From: Bryobacterales bacterium
GTDB lineage: Bacteria > Acidobacteriota > Terriglobia > Bryobacterales > UBA6623
Assembly: GCA_028819255.1 (NCBI GenBank)
Contig: JAPPMB010000047.1
Coordinates: forward strand, 94,586 to 158,585
Reading direction: 5' to 3'
DNA length: 64,000 nucleotides
Part shown: positions 37,264 to 46,206 of the stretch, piece by piece
Layout: the number at the start of each line of letters is the position of its first letter
Position numbering within the stretch: the stretch's first letter is position 1
The notes under the pieces: generated by a model
The model's database searches: none
What the model saw: the letters and a program-made list of their open reading frames with translations, nothing else
What the model was told of the DNA's origin: nothing
Program-made: the position numbers and the translations under genes

Positions 37264-37269
37264 GGGAGA
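37264..37269 (+). promoter_or_regulatory. Shine-Dalgarno-like site offering an alternative MFS start
   Basis: GGGAGA, 6 nt before an in-frame ATG at 37276. If used, the transporter gains 29 mostly basic N-terminal residues compared with the ATG at 37363. Confidence 0.4.
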
Positions 37270-37362
37270 ACAACTATGATAGGTTCCCGCTGGGCGGCCA
37301 ACTGCCGAACTCGCGGTCGGCAACGCCGCGCGGGCATCGAGGAGCGTGCAGCTTCTATTGGC

Positions 37363-38613
37363 ATGGGCGGCGCTCCGGATGTCAACGGCGATTCGGGAAG
37401 CGACCGCACCCCCCGCGTGTTGCTGATCGTCCTGCTCGCGATCACGTCCGCCAGCTACATCGACCGCATCGCGATCTCCGTCCTCGCCCCAACGCTGAGG
37501 GACGAATTCGGGATGTCGAACAGCGAATACGCGCTCGTCATCAACTTCTTCATGGTCACCTACATGATCATGTACAGCGTTGGGGGCCGGCTGGCCGACC
37601 TGCTGGGGTTCCGGAAAGCCCTCTCCTTGTACATCGTGTGGTGGTCAGTCTCCGGAGCGCTGCACGGATTGTCAGCGGGCTTTCGGACCTTGGCGGCCAG
37701 TCGGCTGCTGCTGGCGGTCGGCCAGGGCGGCGTCTGGCCGGCCGGGGTGAAGACAGTTGCCCACAACGTGCGCGGTCCGCTCCGGTCGCTGGGCGTCGGC
37801 ATCGTCAACTTCGGTAGCAGCCTCGGGTCCGCCCTGTCCGTGCCGATCGTCGGATGGCTGGCGGTGATGTGGGGCTGGCGAGCCGCGTTCGCCATTGCCG
37901 GCCTCATGAGCCTGCTGCTTGTGCCGATCTGGCTTTTGGTCACGAAGCGCAGGGCGCCCACCGGGAAGGAGAGCGCTAGACGGAAGAGGACGCCCTGGAT
38001 CCGGGTGATCCGTTATCGCCAAGCGTGGTCGGTGTTTGTCGGCCGCCTGATCAGCGCCGGCGCTTGGGGGTTCTACACATACTGGATTCCGGAGTACCTG
38101 ACTCGCGAGCGGGGACTGAATCTGATGGAGATCGGTCTGATGGCCTGGATTCCGTTTGTCGCCGCGGGCCTAGGCGACCTGAGCGGCTCGGGCGCGACGT
38201 CCTGGCTCGTCGCCCGGGGCTGGTCGATCGACCGCGCCCGCAAGACGGTTCTCGTGGCCGCCGCGGGGGCGGCCCTGGCCGGAATCGGCACGGCCTACGC
38301 GCCCGGCGCGTGGTCGGCGATGGCGTGCATCAGCATCGGGGCGCTCGGGTTCAAAATCGTGTCGGTGAACCTGCTCAACATGCCGGCCGACTTCTTTCCG
38401 CCCTCGTATGTCGGAACCGCCTTCGGGTTCTCAGGGACCGGAGGCAGCGCCGGGATCGTCCTGACCAACGCCATGATCGGGTGGGTGCTGGACGCGACGG
38501 GCAGCTACTGGCTCGTGCTGGTCGGGGTGAGTTCGCTGACGCCCCTGTCGGTGATTGGCGCACTGCTGCTGGCGCGAAGGATTGAGCGCGTCAAGGGTCT
38601 ACCGGATGATTGA
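37363..38613 (+). CDS. MFS transporter, anion:cation symporter (hexuronate/ExuT-like) type
   Basis: A 416-residue inner-membrane transporter with about twelve hydrophobic segments. The TM1 region ITSASYIDRIAISVLAP and GGRLADLLGFRKAL between TM2 and TM3 match the ACS family, which imports hexuronates, glucarate and related carboxylates with protons. The ATG at 37363 gives the usual short N-terminal tail. It is divergent from the CoA-transferase operon by about 130 bp, so it probably imports the carboxylic acid that operon activates, or a uronate. Cytochrome c and PQQ genes follow 170 bp later on the same strand. Confidence 0.88.
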   Translation: MGGAPDVNGDSGSDRTPRVLLIVLLAITSASYIDRIAISVLAPTLRDEFGMSNSEYALVINFFMVTYMIMYSVGGRLADLLGFRKALSLYIVWWSVSGALHGLSAGFRTLAASRLLLAVGQGGVWPAGVKTVAHNVRGPLRSLGVGIVNFGSSLGSALSVPIVGWLAVMWGWRAAFAIAGLMSLLLVPIWLLVTKRRAPTGKESARRKRTPWIRVIRYRQAWSVFVGRLISAGAWGFYTYWIPEYLTRERGLNLMEIGLMAWIPFVAAGLGDLSGSGATSWLVARGWSIDRARKTVLVAAAGAALAGIGTAYAPGAWSAMACISIGALGFKIVSVNLLNMPADFFPPSYVGTAFGFSGTGGSAGIVLTNAMIGWVLDATGSYWLVLVGVSSLTPLSVIGALLLARRIERVKGLPDD

Positions 38614-38784
38614 CCTCAGGGCAGCCCGGAACACAGGTGTCCGGCGGCCAAGGGACGGCCACATCCGGGCCAGAATGTCCAGTGCGTGCCGAGAGTTCGG
38701 AATCGCCCGCAGCCTTCAACGCCGCCATCGCCCGGTCTGGTCCCGCAACCGCATCATGGAACATACTATAGGCGCACCAGCGTC

Positions 38785-39636
38785 ATGAGGGAACCACTGC
38801 AGAGCCCGGTCACGAGTTGCATTGCGGTGAGCGCCCTTGCCGTTGCGTCAATGGCAGTCGGGGCGGCTCAGGATGCGGAGCAGGCAGCCGCTCCGACCGG
38901 GAATCCGTTTGGACGCGACCCCGCCGCCATCCGGGCCGGCGACGAATTGTTCCACGAGCGCTGCGCAGTGTGCCATGGACAGAAGGCCCAGGGCGCCATG
39001 GCCGCAGACCTCGTCCGGACCAGGAGCGTTCGTCGAGGATCACAGACGGCGCTGTTCGCGCTGATTCGGGAGGGGATTCCCGGCACCGACATGCCACCGC
39101 AGCCGGACCTCGCCGACGAGAGAATCTGGCAGGTGATCTCGTATCTCCGCAGCCTGGCACTACCCGGCCAGCAGGCGCCACTGGAAGGCGATCCCGAGGC
39201 TGGAAGGATCGTGTTCCAGACGGCGGGCTGCGCTTCCTGCCACATTGTCAACGGATCGGGGGGCTTTCTCGGACCGTCGCTCGACGCCATCGCGGTCAAG
39301 AAACCAAGCGACGAAATCCGCCGTGACGTACTGGAACCCGACGCGGAGCTGGCGTCCGGGTTCGAGTCCGTGGAGGTCGAGACCGGAGACGGAAGGCGGG
39401 TCGCGGGAGTCCTCAAGAACGAGGACACCTTCTCGGTCTTCATTCTGACCTCGGAAGGGGTTGTCGAGGCCTTCGAACGGGCCGGGCTCAAGTCTCTCGT
39501 CATGCCGAAGCGGTCAAGGATGCCCGGCGACTACGCAAGCAGGCTGGCTCCGGAGGATCTTGGCAACCTGCTGGCATACCTCGATCGCCAGCGGGACCCG
39601 TTCACTCCGGTCCGCCGGGGATTCGGCGTTTACTGA
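38785..39636 (+). CDS. Dihaem cytochrome c, periplasmic
   Basis: A 283-residue exported protein with a signal peptide (to about VGAAQ) and two class I haem motifs, CAVCH at residue 60 and CASCH at residue 149. Met ligands are probably in GIPGTDMPPQP and LVMPKRSRMPGDY. The C-terminal half (ETGDGRRVAGVLKNEDTFSVFILT) resembles the PQQ-enzyme-associated c-type cytochromes of Acidobacteriota. It is 11 bp upstream of the PQQ dehydrogenase gene, so it is the likely electron acceptor of that enzyme. Confidence 0.9.
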   Translation: MREPLQSPVTSCIAVSALAVASMAVGAAQDAEQAAAPTGNPFGRDPAAIRAGDELFHERCAVCHGQKAQGAMAADLVRTRSVRRGSQTALFALIREGIPGTDMPPQPDLADERIWQVISYLRSLALPGQQAPLEGDPEAGRIVFQTAGCASCHIVNGSGGFLGPSLDAIAVKKPSDEIRRDVLEPDAELASGFESVEVETGDGRRVAGVLKNEDTFSVFILTSEGVVEAFERAGLKSLVMPKRSRMPGDYASRLAPEDLGNLLAYLDRQRDPFTPVRRGFGVY

Positions 39637-39647
39637 GGTCCAGTCCC

Positions 39648-41237
39648 GTGTTGAAGGTCAGGAATACTCGCCTCCTGTCGTGCCTCGCCGCTCTCGCCGT
39701 CCTCGCCCTTCCCGCGGCACGCGGCCAACCCGTCGAGGAGCGCTATCGGAATCCTGCGAACTGGCTGAGCTACGACCGGGACAACACCGGTCGCAGGTTC
39801 TCGGAGCTGGAGCAGATCGATCGCCACAATGTCGGGCGCCTGGTTCCGAAATGGATGTTCCAGTACAGCCCGCAGCAGACGAGAAGCGAGGCAACGCCGC
39901 TGGTCAGGGACGGCATCATGTACCTCACGGCCGGGGGCATGCGGGCATACGCCATCGACGCAGTCACGGGCCGGTCGATCTGGCGCTTCGACTATCCGTT
40001 CGAGCGGGGCAGCGAGGGACAGAATCCGAACTCGAGCAGGGGCTTCGGGCTTTCGGGAAACCGCCTCTACCTTCCGGCCCCGGACTGCCACCTGGTCTCG
40101 CTGGACAGCCGCAATGGCGCAATGCTGTGGCGGTCTGCGGTCACCGCGGACCAGCCCTGCTTCGGATCGACCGGTGCTCCGATCGTCGCGAAGAACCGCG
40201 TGCTGATCGGCATTCGGGGCGGAGACACCGGTCGAGTGCGCGGATACCTGGACGCCTTCAACGCCGAGACAGGCGTCCGGGAGTGGCGTTTCTACACCGT
40301 ACCCGCTCCGGGCGAGCCCGGGTCGGAGACCTGGCCGGACAACGACTCCTGGAAGGTCGGCGGCGGAACGGCGTGGACGGCCGGCACCTACGACCCAGAG
40401 CTCGACCTGCTCTACTGGCCGACGGGCAATCCCGGCCCGAAGGACTTCGACGGGCGCAATCGCGAGGGCGACAACCTCTACACGGCTTCGCTGCTGGCGC
40501 TGCGGCCCGACGACGGCCGGCTCGCCTGGCACTTCCAGTACACGCCGCACGATGAGCACGACTGGGACGCCAACCAGACGCCGGTGCTGATCGACGCGGA
40601 GTGGGAGGGGCGGCAGCGCAGGCTGCTGGTCCATCCGAACCGCAACGCGATCCTGTACGTGCTCGACAGGGAGACGGGCGAGTTTTTGCGGGGCACCACG
40701 TTCGCGAAGCAGACCTGGCTGGAGCGACTGACGCCGGAGGGCCGCCCAATCCGAAAGCCCGAGGCCACGCCGAGTCCCACGGGCGCCCTTACGTGCCCGG
40801 ACATCCACGGCGGCACGAACTGGCAGTCGCCAACCTTCCATCCGCAGACCGGACTGTTCTTCGTCATGTCGCGGGATGCCTGCGGAGTGTTCTTCCGCAC
40901 GGGTCACAGCATCGACCACCTAGAGACGGGCGCGGCGAACATCCTGCGGGCGATCGACCTGAGCGACGGCAGCGTCCGCTGGGAAGTTCCCTTGTACGGG
41001 GTGGAGAACCGGGAGGTGATGTTCGCCGGCGCCATGTCGACAGCAGGTGGCCTAGTGTTCTTCGGCACCCGGGCGGGGAACTTCATGGCCGCCGACGCAC
41101 TGACCGGTGAGGTTCTTTGGCACTTCAACACCGGCGGGACGATCAGGGCGTCACCGATGACCTACGCGGCGGGAGGACGACAGTACGTGGCGATCACTAC
41201 CAAGAGCGGTGTGTTTGCCTTCGGCCTGTACGACTGA
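39648..41237 (+). CDS. PQQ-dependent alcohol/aldehyde-type dehydrogenase (quinoprotein)
   Basis: A 529-residue eight-bladed beta-propeller quinoprotein of the methanol/ethanol dehydrogenase superfamily. N-terminal signal peptide ends at ARGQP. Propeller tryptophan repeats are visible (for example WRFDYPF, LAWHFQY, RWEVPL, LWHFNTGG). PTGNPGPKDFDGRNREGDNLYT is the PQQ pocket segment, and TPHDEHDWDAN carries catalytic Asp305 with a second Asp at 307. The vicinal Cys-Cys typical of MxaF is absent. GTG start at 39648. Electrons should go to the cytochrome c encoded just upstream. Substrate unknown: alcohol, aldehyde or sugar. Confidence 0.9.
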   Translation: MLKVRNTRLLSCLAALAVLALPAARGQPVEERYRNPANWLSYDRDNTGRRFSELEQIDRHNVGRLVPKWMFQYSPQQTRSEATPLVRDGIMYLTAGGMRAYAIDAVTGRSIWRFDYPFERGSEGQNPNSSRGFGLSGNRLYLPAPDCHLVSLDSRNGAMLWRSAVTADQPCFGSTGAPIVAKNRVLIGIRGGDTGRVRGYLDAFNAETGVREWRFYTVPAPGEPGSETWPDNDSWKVGGGTAWTAGTYDPELDLLYWPTGNPGPKDFDGRNREGDNLYTASLLALRPDDGRLAWHFQYTPHDEHDWDANQTPVLIDAEWEGRQRRLLVHPNRNAILYVLDRETGEFLRGTTFAKQTWLERLTPEGRPIRKPEATPSPTGALTCPDIHGGTNWQSPTFHPQTGLFFVMSRDACGVFFRTGHSIDHLETGAANILRAIDLSDGSVRWEVPLYGVENREVMFAGAMSTAGGLVFFGTRAGNFMAADALTGEVLWHFNTGGTIRASPMTYAAGGRQYVAITTKSGVFAFGLYD

Positions 41238-41857
41238 CGCAACGCGTCGGCCGGTGCCGGGCCCGGGACTGTCAGCGAAAGCTCCGAGGCGCGCATGGGC
41301 GCGCCTATCCGCACCGATGCCCGGTCGTCCCGATTACCGCGGATTCGGGACTCCCCTGACCCGCTTTTCTGACGGCAGATTCATCAGACAGTCCATCGCC
41401 CAAGAACCCACCTTCCTCGACCATTCCAGGCAGTCCGCCCTGCATGGTGGTCGACCTCCGTTTTTGGGCTCGGACGACCGGTGCGGCCGACGACCAGCAC
41501 TGACTTCTGGTGCTCGGCGTACCACGGGTCCCAGACGCCTGATAAGGCGATCTTTTCGGGAGTGGGTACGGTGGAAGTTTGCCAAGGTGAGCCCGGACCA
41601 AGGCACCAGAGAAAAGCTGCAACGTGCCTGCTTTGTTCGAGATCCTCGCCGCCCCGCAAACCGTCCGCATCCTTCGGCCAGAGCACAGCTGCATCGTCTC
41701 GTCGGCCAATACCGGGTCCTCGGACACCGTGACCATTTGTCCTTCCCGAGCGGTGTCGCCGACCCGACAGAAACCGGACAATCAGATTGAAGCCAAGTGG
41801 CGGGCCGACTGCCGCAGCGCACTGCGAGTCCGAATCGGACGTCCGATTTCGCCTAGT
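41238..41857. other. Intergenic, no gene recognised
   Basis: About 0.6 kb between convergent genes (PQQ dehydrogenase and binding protein). Overlapping frames of up to 160 codons occur on the minus strand but lack any family motif. Confidence 0.35.
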
Positions 41858-43084
41858 CTAGAATTCTCCGCCCATTGTCGAAATCGGTCGGAACTCTCCG
41901 TCCTCACCAATGACCGTCAGGAATACCCGGTTGGAACCTTGGTTGCTGCCGTCTCCGTACCGCAGCGTGAATCCCCCGAGACTGATGGGCTCTCCCAGCA
42001 GCAGGCTGTTCAGGAAACCGTTCCTGTCGACCTCCATGCCGCAACGCTGCAGGCCAACGACAGCAAGCCGTCCCGCAAGGTAGCCTTCGAGGGAAACAAA
42101 CCCAAGCTGTGCACGCGGGCTATGTCTGGCCAAGGCGCGGCGATAGGACCGGACGACGCCCGTCCCCGAGTCCGGGAACGGCACGACCTGAGACACGTAC
42201 ACATCACCCTGCCCGAGGCCCTTCAACTCATCAGCCAGAGCATTTCCACCCGTAAAGGAAATCGTCGCGAAGACGGGATCAAGCCCGATTTCGCGGGCCC
42301 ACATGACGGCAGCCGCCACCGGCGGGTAGGCTCCAATCAAGATGACAGCTTCCGGCTGGGCGCGCCTAACCTCAAGCACCGCCGTCTTGACCGCCGTCGT
42401 GTTGCGAGTGTAGGTTCCCACTGCAGCTTCGGACAGGCCACGCGCGTTCAAAGCTCTCTGTACGCCATCCAGCCCTGTTCGCCCGTAGGAGTCGTCCTGA
42501 TGGATCACGGCGATCCTTCGGATGTTCAGGTCCGTGGCGAGCCATTCCACGAGTTCTGAAGTTTCCTGCGAATACGAGGCCCGCAGATTCACCACATTGG
42601 GCAGCTCCTGCCCATCCCGAAGAAAGTCCGCCCCCGTGAATGGCGCGATGTACGGCACTCCAGCCGCAGCGGCGATTGGAGTAGTCGCTCGGGATGTTGG
42701 GGTGCCCACGGCTCCAATGAGAGCGAAGACACGGTCCTCTTCGATCAGCTTCCGAGTGTTGGCAATTGCAGCTTCGGGCTCGTACGAATCGTCAGCCGAG
42801 AGCAACTCGAGTCGGCGTCCGTGCACGCCCCCAGCGTCGTTCGCTTCCCCGAACGCTGCAATCACCCCCGCGCGAAACTGCTGGCCCAGTTGTCCCACCG
42901 GACCGCTGAACGCAGCCGATTGCCCGAATAGGATGTGGTCGTGAGCAACACCATGCTCCTCAGCTCGCATTCCAGGAGCCGTGGCCAACAGGACAGCCAG
43001 CGGTAGAGCGCCCCCGTGCCAGAGCAAGCGAGCCAGTGGTTCCTGCGTATGGCGATCCTGAGACAATTCCCGCCGTTTCCCCAA
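41858..43084 (-). CDS. Branched-chain amino acid-type ABC transporter substrate-binding protein
   Basis: A 408-residue periplasmic binding protein (PBP1, LivJ-like). A signal peptide (LLWHGGALPLAVLLATAPGMRAEE) is followed by ILFGQSAAFSGPVGQLGQQFRAGV, LELLSADDSYEPEAAIANTRKLIEE and FALIGAVGTPTSRA, the standard N-lobe pattern. FATISFTGGNALADELKG and SLEGYLAGRLAV lie in the C lobe. No permease or ATPase gene is adjacent, so it is an orphan or serves a sensor. The longest start is TTG at 43084; no ATG is in frame before the signal peptide. Ligand unknown. Confidence 0.88.
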   Translation of the reverse strand: MGKRRELSQDRHTQEPLARLLWHGGALPLAVLLATAPGMRAEEHGVAHDHILFGQSAAFSGPVGQLGQQFRAGVIAAFGEANDAGGVHGRRLELLSADDSYEPEAAIANTRKLIEEDRVFALIGAVGTPTSRATTPIAAAAGVPYIAPFTGADFLRDGQELPNVVNLRASYSQETSELVEWLATDLNIRRIAVIHQDDSYGRTGLDGVQRALNARGLSEAAVGTYTRNTTAVKTAVLEVRRAQPEAVILIGAYPPVAAAVMWAREIGLDPVFATISFTGGNALADELKGLGQGDVYVSQVVPFPDSGTGVVRSYRRALARHSPRAQLGFVSLEGYLAGRLAVVGLQRCGMEVDRNGFLNSLLLGEPISLGGFTLRYGDGSNQGSNRVFLTVIGEDGEFRPISTMGGEF

Positions 43085-43320
43085 TCGTGCAGCTCTCTCG
43101 GAATTCCTAGCCCGAGTTTACCGTGTTCGAGTGTCTGAAGCACTTCCCTAGTGCTTGGACCCAACTGTTGGCAATCTACAATGCCAGGATTCATTCAGAA
43201 ACTTAGAAGTCGTTGATATATCTGTAGTTATACGCACTCAGATTTGGCATACTCTGCCATTGTCATGCGGCTGGACTGCCGGCGGCCCTTGATTCTGATC
43301 TGTTTCCTTTCATTTCGATT

Positions 43321-43690
43321 CCATGGACGCTCGTCTCCGCCCTCGGCCATGTCTCCCTCCGCCCCACCTCCCGCTACCTCCGCCAGATCCGCTACCTCCG
43401 CAGCGACAACCACAACAGCCGCTTCTACACTCTCTGCGACCCCGCTCGCTTTGACCGCCTCGGCCTCTTCTCCCTCGGCGGCGCCCACTTCTCGCGACGG
43501 CTCCCTCACCAACACCGTCCGGCGCCTAGTCAGCGAATCCGCAGACGGCTTCACCGCCAAGGAGCTCTCCGGACTGCTCCACGTTTCCGTACGCCCCTTC
43601 CTGCACGCCGCTGTCCGCCAGCATCGCGCCCGCCCCGAGCGCCTCGGCGGCGTCTAGGTCTGTCTCGCCAACGGCCCCAGCGGAGACCGC
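43321..43690 (+). pseudogene. Winged-helix-like DNA-binding protein fragment, broken
   Basis: On the plus strand one frame reads LRQIRYLRSDNHNSRFYTLCDPARFDRLGLFSLGGAHFSR. It continues after a one-base shift near 43495 as DGSLTNTVRRLVSESADGFTAKELSGLLHV. The result matches a widespread small protein family in which RGRFYTL-DIARFDE-HGL...FSRHGTL...GYTA-ELG-LLGV is conserved. A TAG at 43655-43657 then falls where the family reads V-Y-V-Y-L. Its original start is not found. It may be a remnant of a mobile-element accessory gene. Confidence 0.6.
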
Positions 43691-43799
43691 CAGCCGGATC
43701 GGACTCTCAGTCAGGGACTCGCCCGCGCCCTCGTTCACGATCACTCTCAGCGGGTCGGACGGAAGGGCCGAAACGTCGTGAACGCGGGCGACCTGCTCG

Positions 43800-45440
43800 A
43801 GCGTCTGCCTGCGGTGCTTGGGTATCAGGCGGGGAGGTTTGGCCCTGTTGTTGGGCTTCCGGTCCCGGCGCAGATGGAGGTGCTTTGCCAGATTCTCCTC
43901 AGGCTCGCCGGCGAAGCGCATGGCAGGCCACTTGAAGGCCGGCCCATGGACGTGCTTTCCGCGCGGGTGGTAGAAGACCTTGGTCCCGATGCCGAAGAGC
44001 CTCCTCGAGCGCTCCCTCATCTCCCCAAAGTCCCGGCTCTGCTTCCAGGCCGTCATGATGAACTCCCACTGTAGCTGCGTCAGCTCGCGGGCCTTCATCG
44101 CGTGGCCCGAAGCCATGCACGTGTCCTCGAGGGGGGTGAAGATCGAAAGCACGTAGAGCACCTTGTTGTTCTTCAGGCGGTGCAGCAGATCCAGGGACTA
44201 CCCGATGTCGTCGTCGGTCTCGTTCGGAAGGCCGACGATGAACGTGTAGACCGGGAACCAGTTGTTGTCGTTGAGGATGTTGGTCCCTTCGACGACAATC
44301 TCCTGCCAGTCGCGAATGTCGAACGGCAGCGACTTCCCGGACATGGTGAGGGCGGCCAGCCGCGGCGAACCGGTCTCGATGCCGATCAGGGGCGCCAGGA
44401 AGCGCTTGTCGGGATGGGTCGAATTGCGGTTCTGCAGCGCGCTCTTGGCGAGAAGGATGCTCGACAGGTCCCTGATGAGCCCCGGATTGACCACGGCCGG
44501 CGCCATCGTCGCGTGCGACAGGGGCAGGTAGTCCACGCCCGGCTCCTCGGCGATCGAGCCGTAGAAGTTGAGCATCTGGTTTGGGTTGGGCACGTAGAAC
44601 GGGGCGGAGGCCCCGTAGATAGAAGACGTCCTCCGAGACCGGAAAGATGATCCTTCCGCCATTCGAGGTGTTGGCCCGCACGCCCGCGAGCACATCCGGC
44701 AGGGGAACCGAGATGCGCGTCTCCAGGGTTGGGGAGCAGAATGCGCACTGGCGCCCGCAGCCCCGGTTCATCTCGACGATGCCGTACGTGGATCGCTTGC
44801 GAGGGATGATCAGGTTCTCGACCGCCGGCTCGGGAGCATTGACCGCAGGAGGGAGATCCTTGCCCTCGTCGGCCATCCGGAACACGTCCAGGATCCTGGA
44901 CTCCGCCCTGCCGTTGATAACGCAGTCGATGCCGAGCCGCTCGCGGGACCCGGTCTTGTCGATCTGCTAGGCGCCGGCTCCCCCGACGATCACTTTCGGC
45001 CTGTGCTTGCGGATGGCAGGATGCCGGTAGACGCGCTCGGACTCGGCTGCGTTGATCGCCCGCGCAGACGAGCCGAAGATGTTCGAATACACGCCCGTCG
45101 AGAAGGCCGTGCCGATCGGGTTGTGCGCGCCGACGCCAACAGCGACGGTGCGCCTGCCCACGAAAGTGGCGAGATCGTCCGGATAGCAGACGACCACGTC
45201 TTCGTCCGGACAGTGCCTTCGCAGAACCTCTTCGGCGACGCGGACGCCATAGGTCATGGCCTTGGCGCTGCCGTCTTCGTAGCGCGGCTACTTGAACTTG
45301 TTCCTGTAGAGGAATCGCAGCACGAACTGGGCCGGAGCCGAGGCGTACATCATTTGTTTCCAAGAGCTGAACGCCTGCTCGGCACTCTCCGTGTCGGGAG
45401 CTGTGAGGACGAATCTTACGCCGTCGGGATGATACGTCAT
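43800..45440 (-). pseudogene. B12-binding radical SAM protein, multiply broken
   Basis: Fragments in order on the minus strand: MTYHPDGVRFVLTAPDTE...LYRNKFK; TAG (45288-45290); MTYGVRVAEEVLRRHCPDED with VGVGAHNPIGTAFSTG...VIVGGAGA, a B12-binding-like half; TAG (44967-44969); then RSTYGIVEMNRGCGRQCAFC, the C-x3-C-x2-C radical SAM cluster; a one-base frameshift near 44620; LIGIETGSPRLAALTMSGKS...VGLPNETDDDIG; TAG (44198-44200); SLDLLHRLKNNKVLYVLSIFTP. The 3' end is uncertain. All other conserved residues are kept. Product unknown. It lies directly downstream of sufE. Confidence 0.8.
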
Positions 45441-45549
45441 CGGGCTCGGATCGCCGTTCCTGGATCCCAATCATGATTGCGAATAAGGCAGGCTGTCCGA
45501 CAATCCCCCCTTGCGGGCGTCAGACCGCCCGGCGGCACGGGCGCCGACG

Positions 45550-45975
45550 CTATGCGACGCAGGCGCTGACCGCGTGGCGCCGAATCGTCCTCAGCATCGC
45601 GTGCAGCCCGTTGCCACGGGTCGGGCTGAGATGCTCGGTCAGGCCAATCTCGTCAATGAATCCGTGCCCGGCATCCAGTATGGTCCTTGGCGGAAAGCCG
45701 GAGTACGCCCTCAGCAGGACGGCGATGAGACCGGACACGATCGCGGCGTCGCTGGTCGCCGCGAAGTAGAGCTTTCCGTTCTTCCTCTCGGCGTGAAACC
45801 AGACCTGGGCCTGACAGCCCTTCACCTTGTACTCGTCGGTCTGGAAACCGGGAGGATATTCCGGCAGTTTGCGCCCGAGGTCGATCAGGTGCTGGTAGCG
45901 GTCCATCCAGTCGTCGAGGAATTCGAACTCGTCGACGATCTCACGGTGGATCTCGGTGATGGAACGGCTGGACAC
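45550..45975 (-). CDS. sufE: SufE-type iron-sulfur cluster assembly sulfur acceptor
   Basis: A 141-residue cytoplasmic protein. EIVDEFEFLDDWMDRYQHLIDLGRKLPEYPP and KVKGCQAQVWFHAE are the SufE signature; the Cys in VKGCQAQVW accepts persulfide sulfur from a SufS-type desulfurase. SAAIVSGLIAVLLRAYSG-type residues (seen as ATSDAAIVSGLIAVLLRAYSG) follow. The start chosen is a GTG at 45973-45975, which gives the family length; a much longer open frame upstream is antisense to the VCBS gene and not real. No other suf gene is nearby. Confidence 0.88.
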   Translation of the reverse strand: MSSRSITEIHREIVDEFEFLDDWMDRYQHLIDLGRKLPEYPPGFQTDEYKVKGCQAQVWFHAERKNGKLYFAATSDAAIVSGLIAVLLRAYSGFPPRTILDAGHGFIDEIGLTEHLSPTRGNGLHAMLRTIRRHAVSACVA

Positions 45976-46206
45976 TCCCGTAGCCCCAGTTTCGGATTCT
46001 ACCCGCTCGGCCGCAGCCGTGCCGCCCCGGTGCCAGCGATGACGGGGCGGGCGTCGTCCGATGACACCGATCCCCGGAGTGCGTACCGGGTCTGCAGCTC
46101 CGATCCGGCCGCTTCGCCGGCCTGTACGCTTCGCCGTGAGCTTGCGAGCAGGCACATGATCCGGGCTGCCCTTGCGGCCTGCATTCAACAGTGCCAAAGT
46201 GGCACT

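Noticed and set aside
43244..43657. Ser/Thr/Ala/Pro-rich 137-codon frame as a secreted protein
   Set aside because: The low-complexity N-terminal part is the shifted frame of a recognisable winged-helix-like sequence, so it is a frameshifted pseudogene.
15506..45290. Possible reassignment of stop codons (several genes carry in-frame TAG or TGA)
   Set aside because: Intact genes use TAG and TGA as ordinary terminators throughout (for example 5609, 8576, 41237), and the affected genes also carry frameshifts or insertions. Pseudogenisation or sequence error explains it better.
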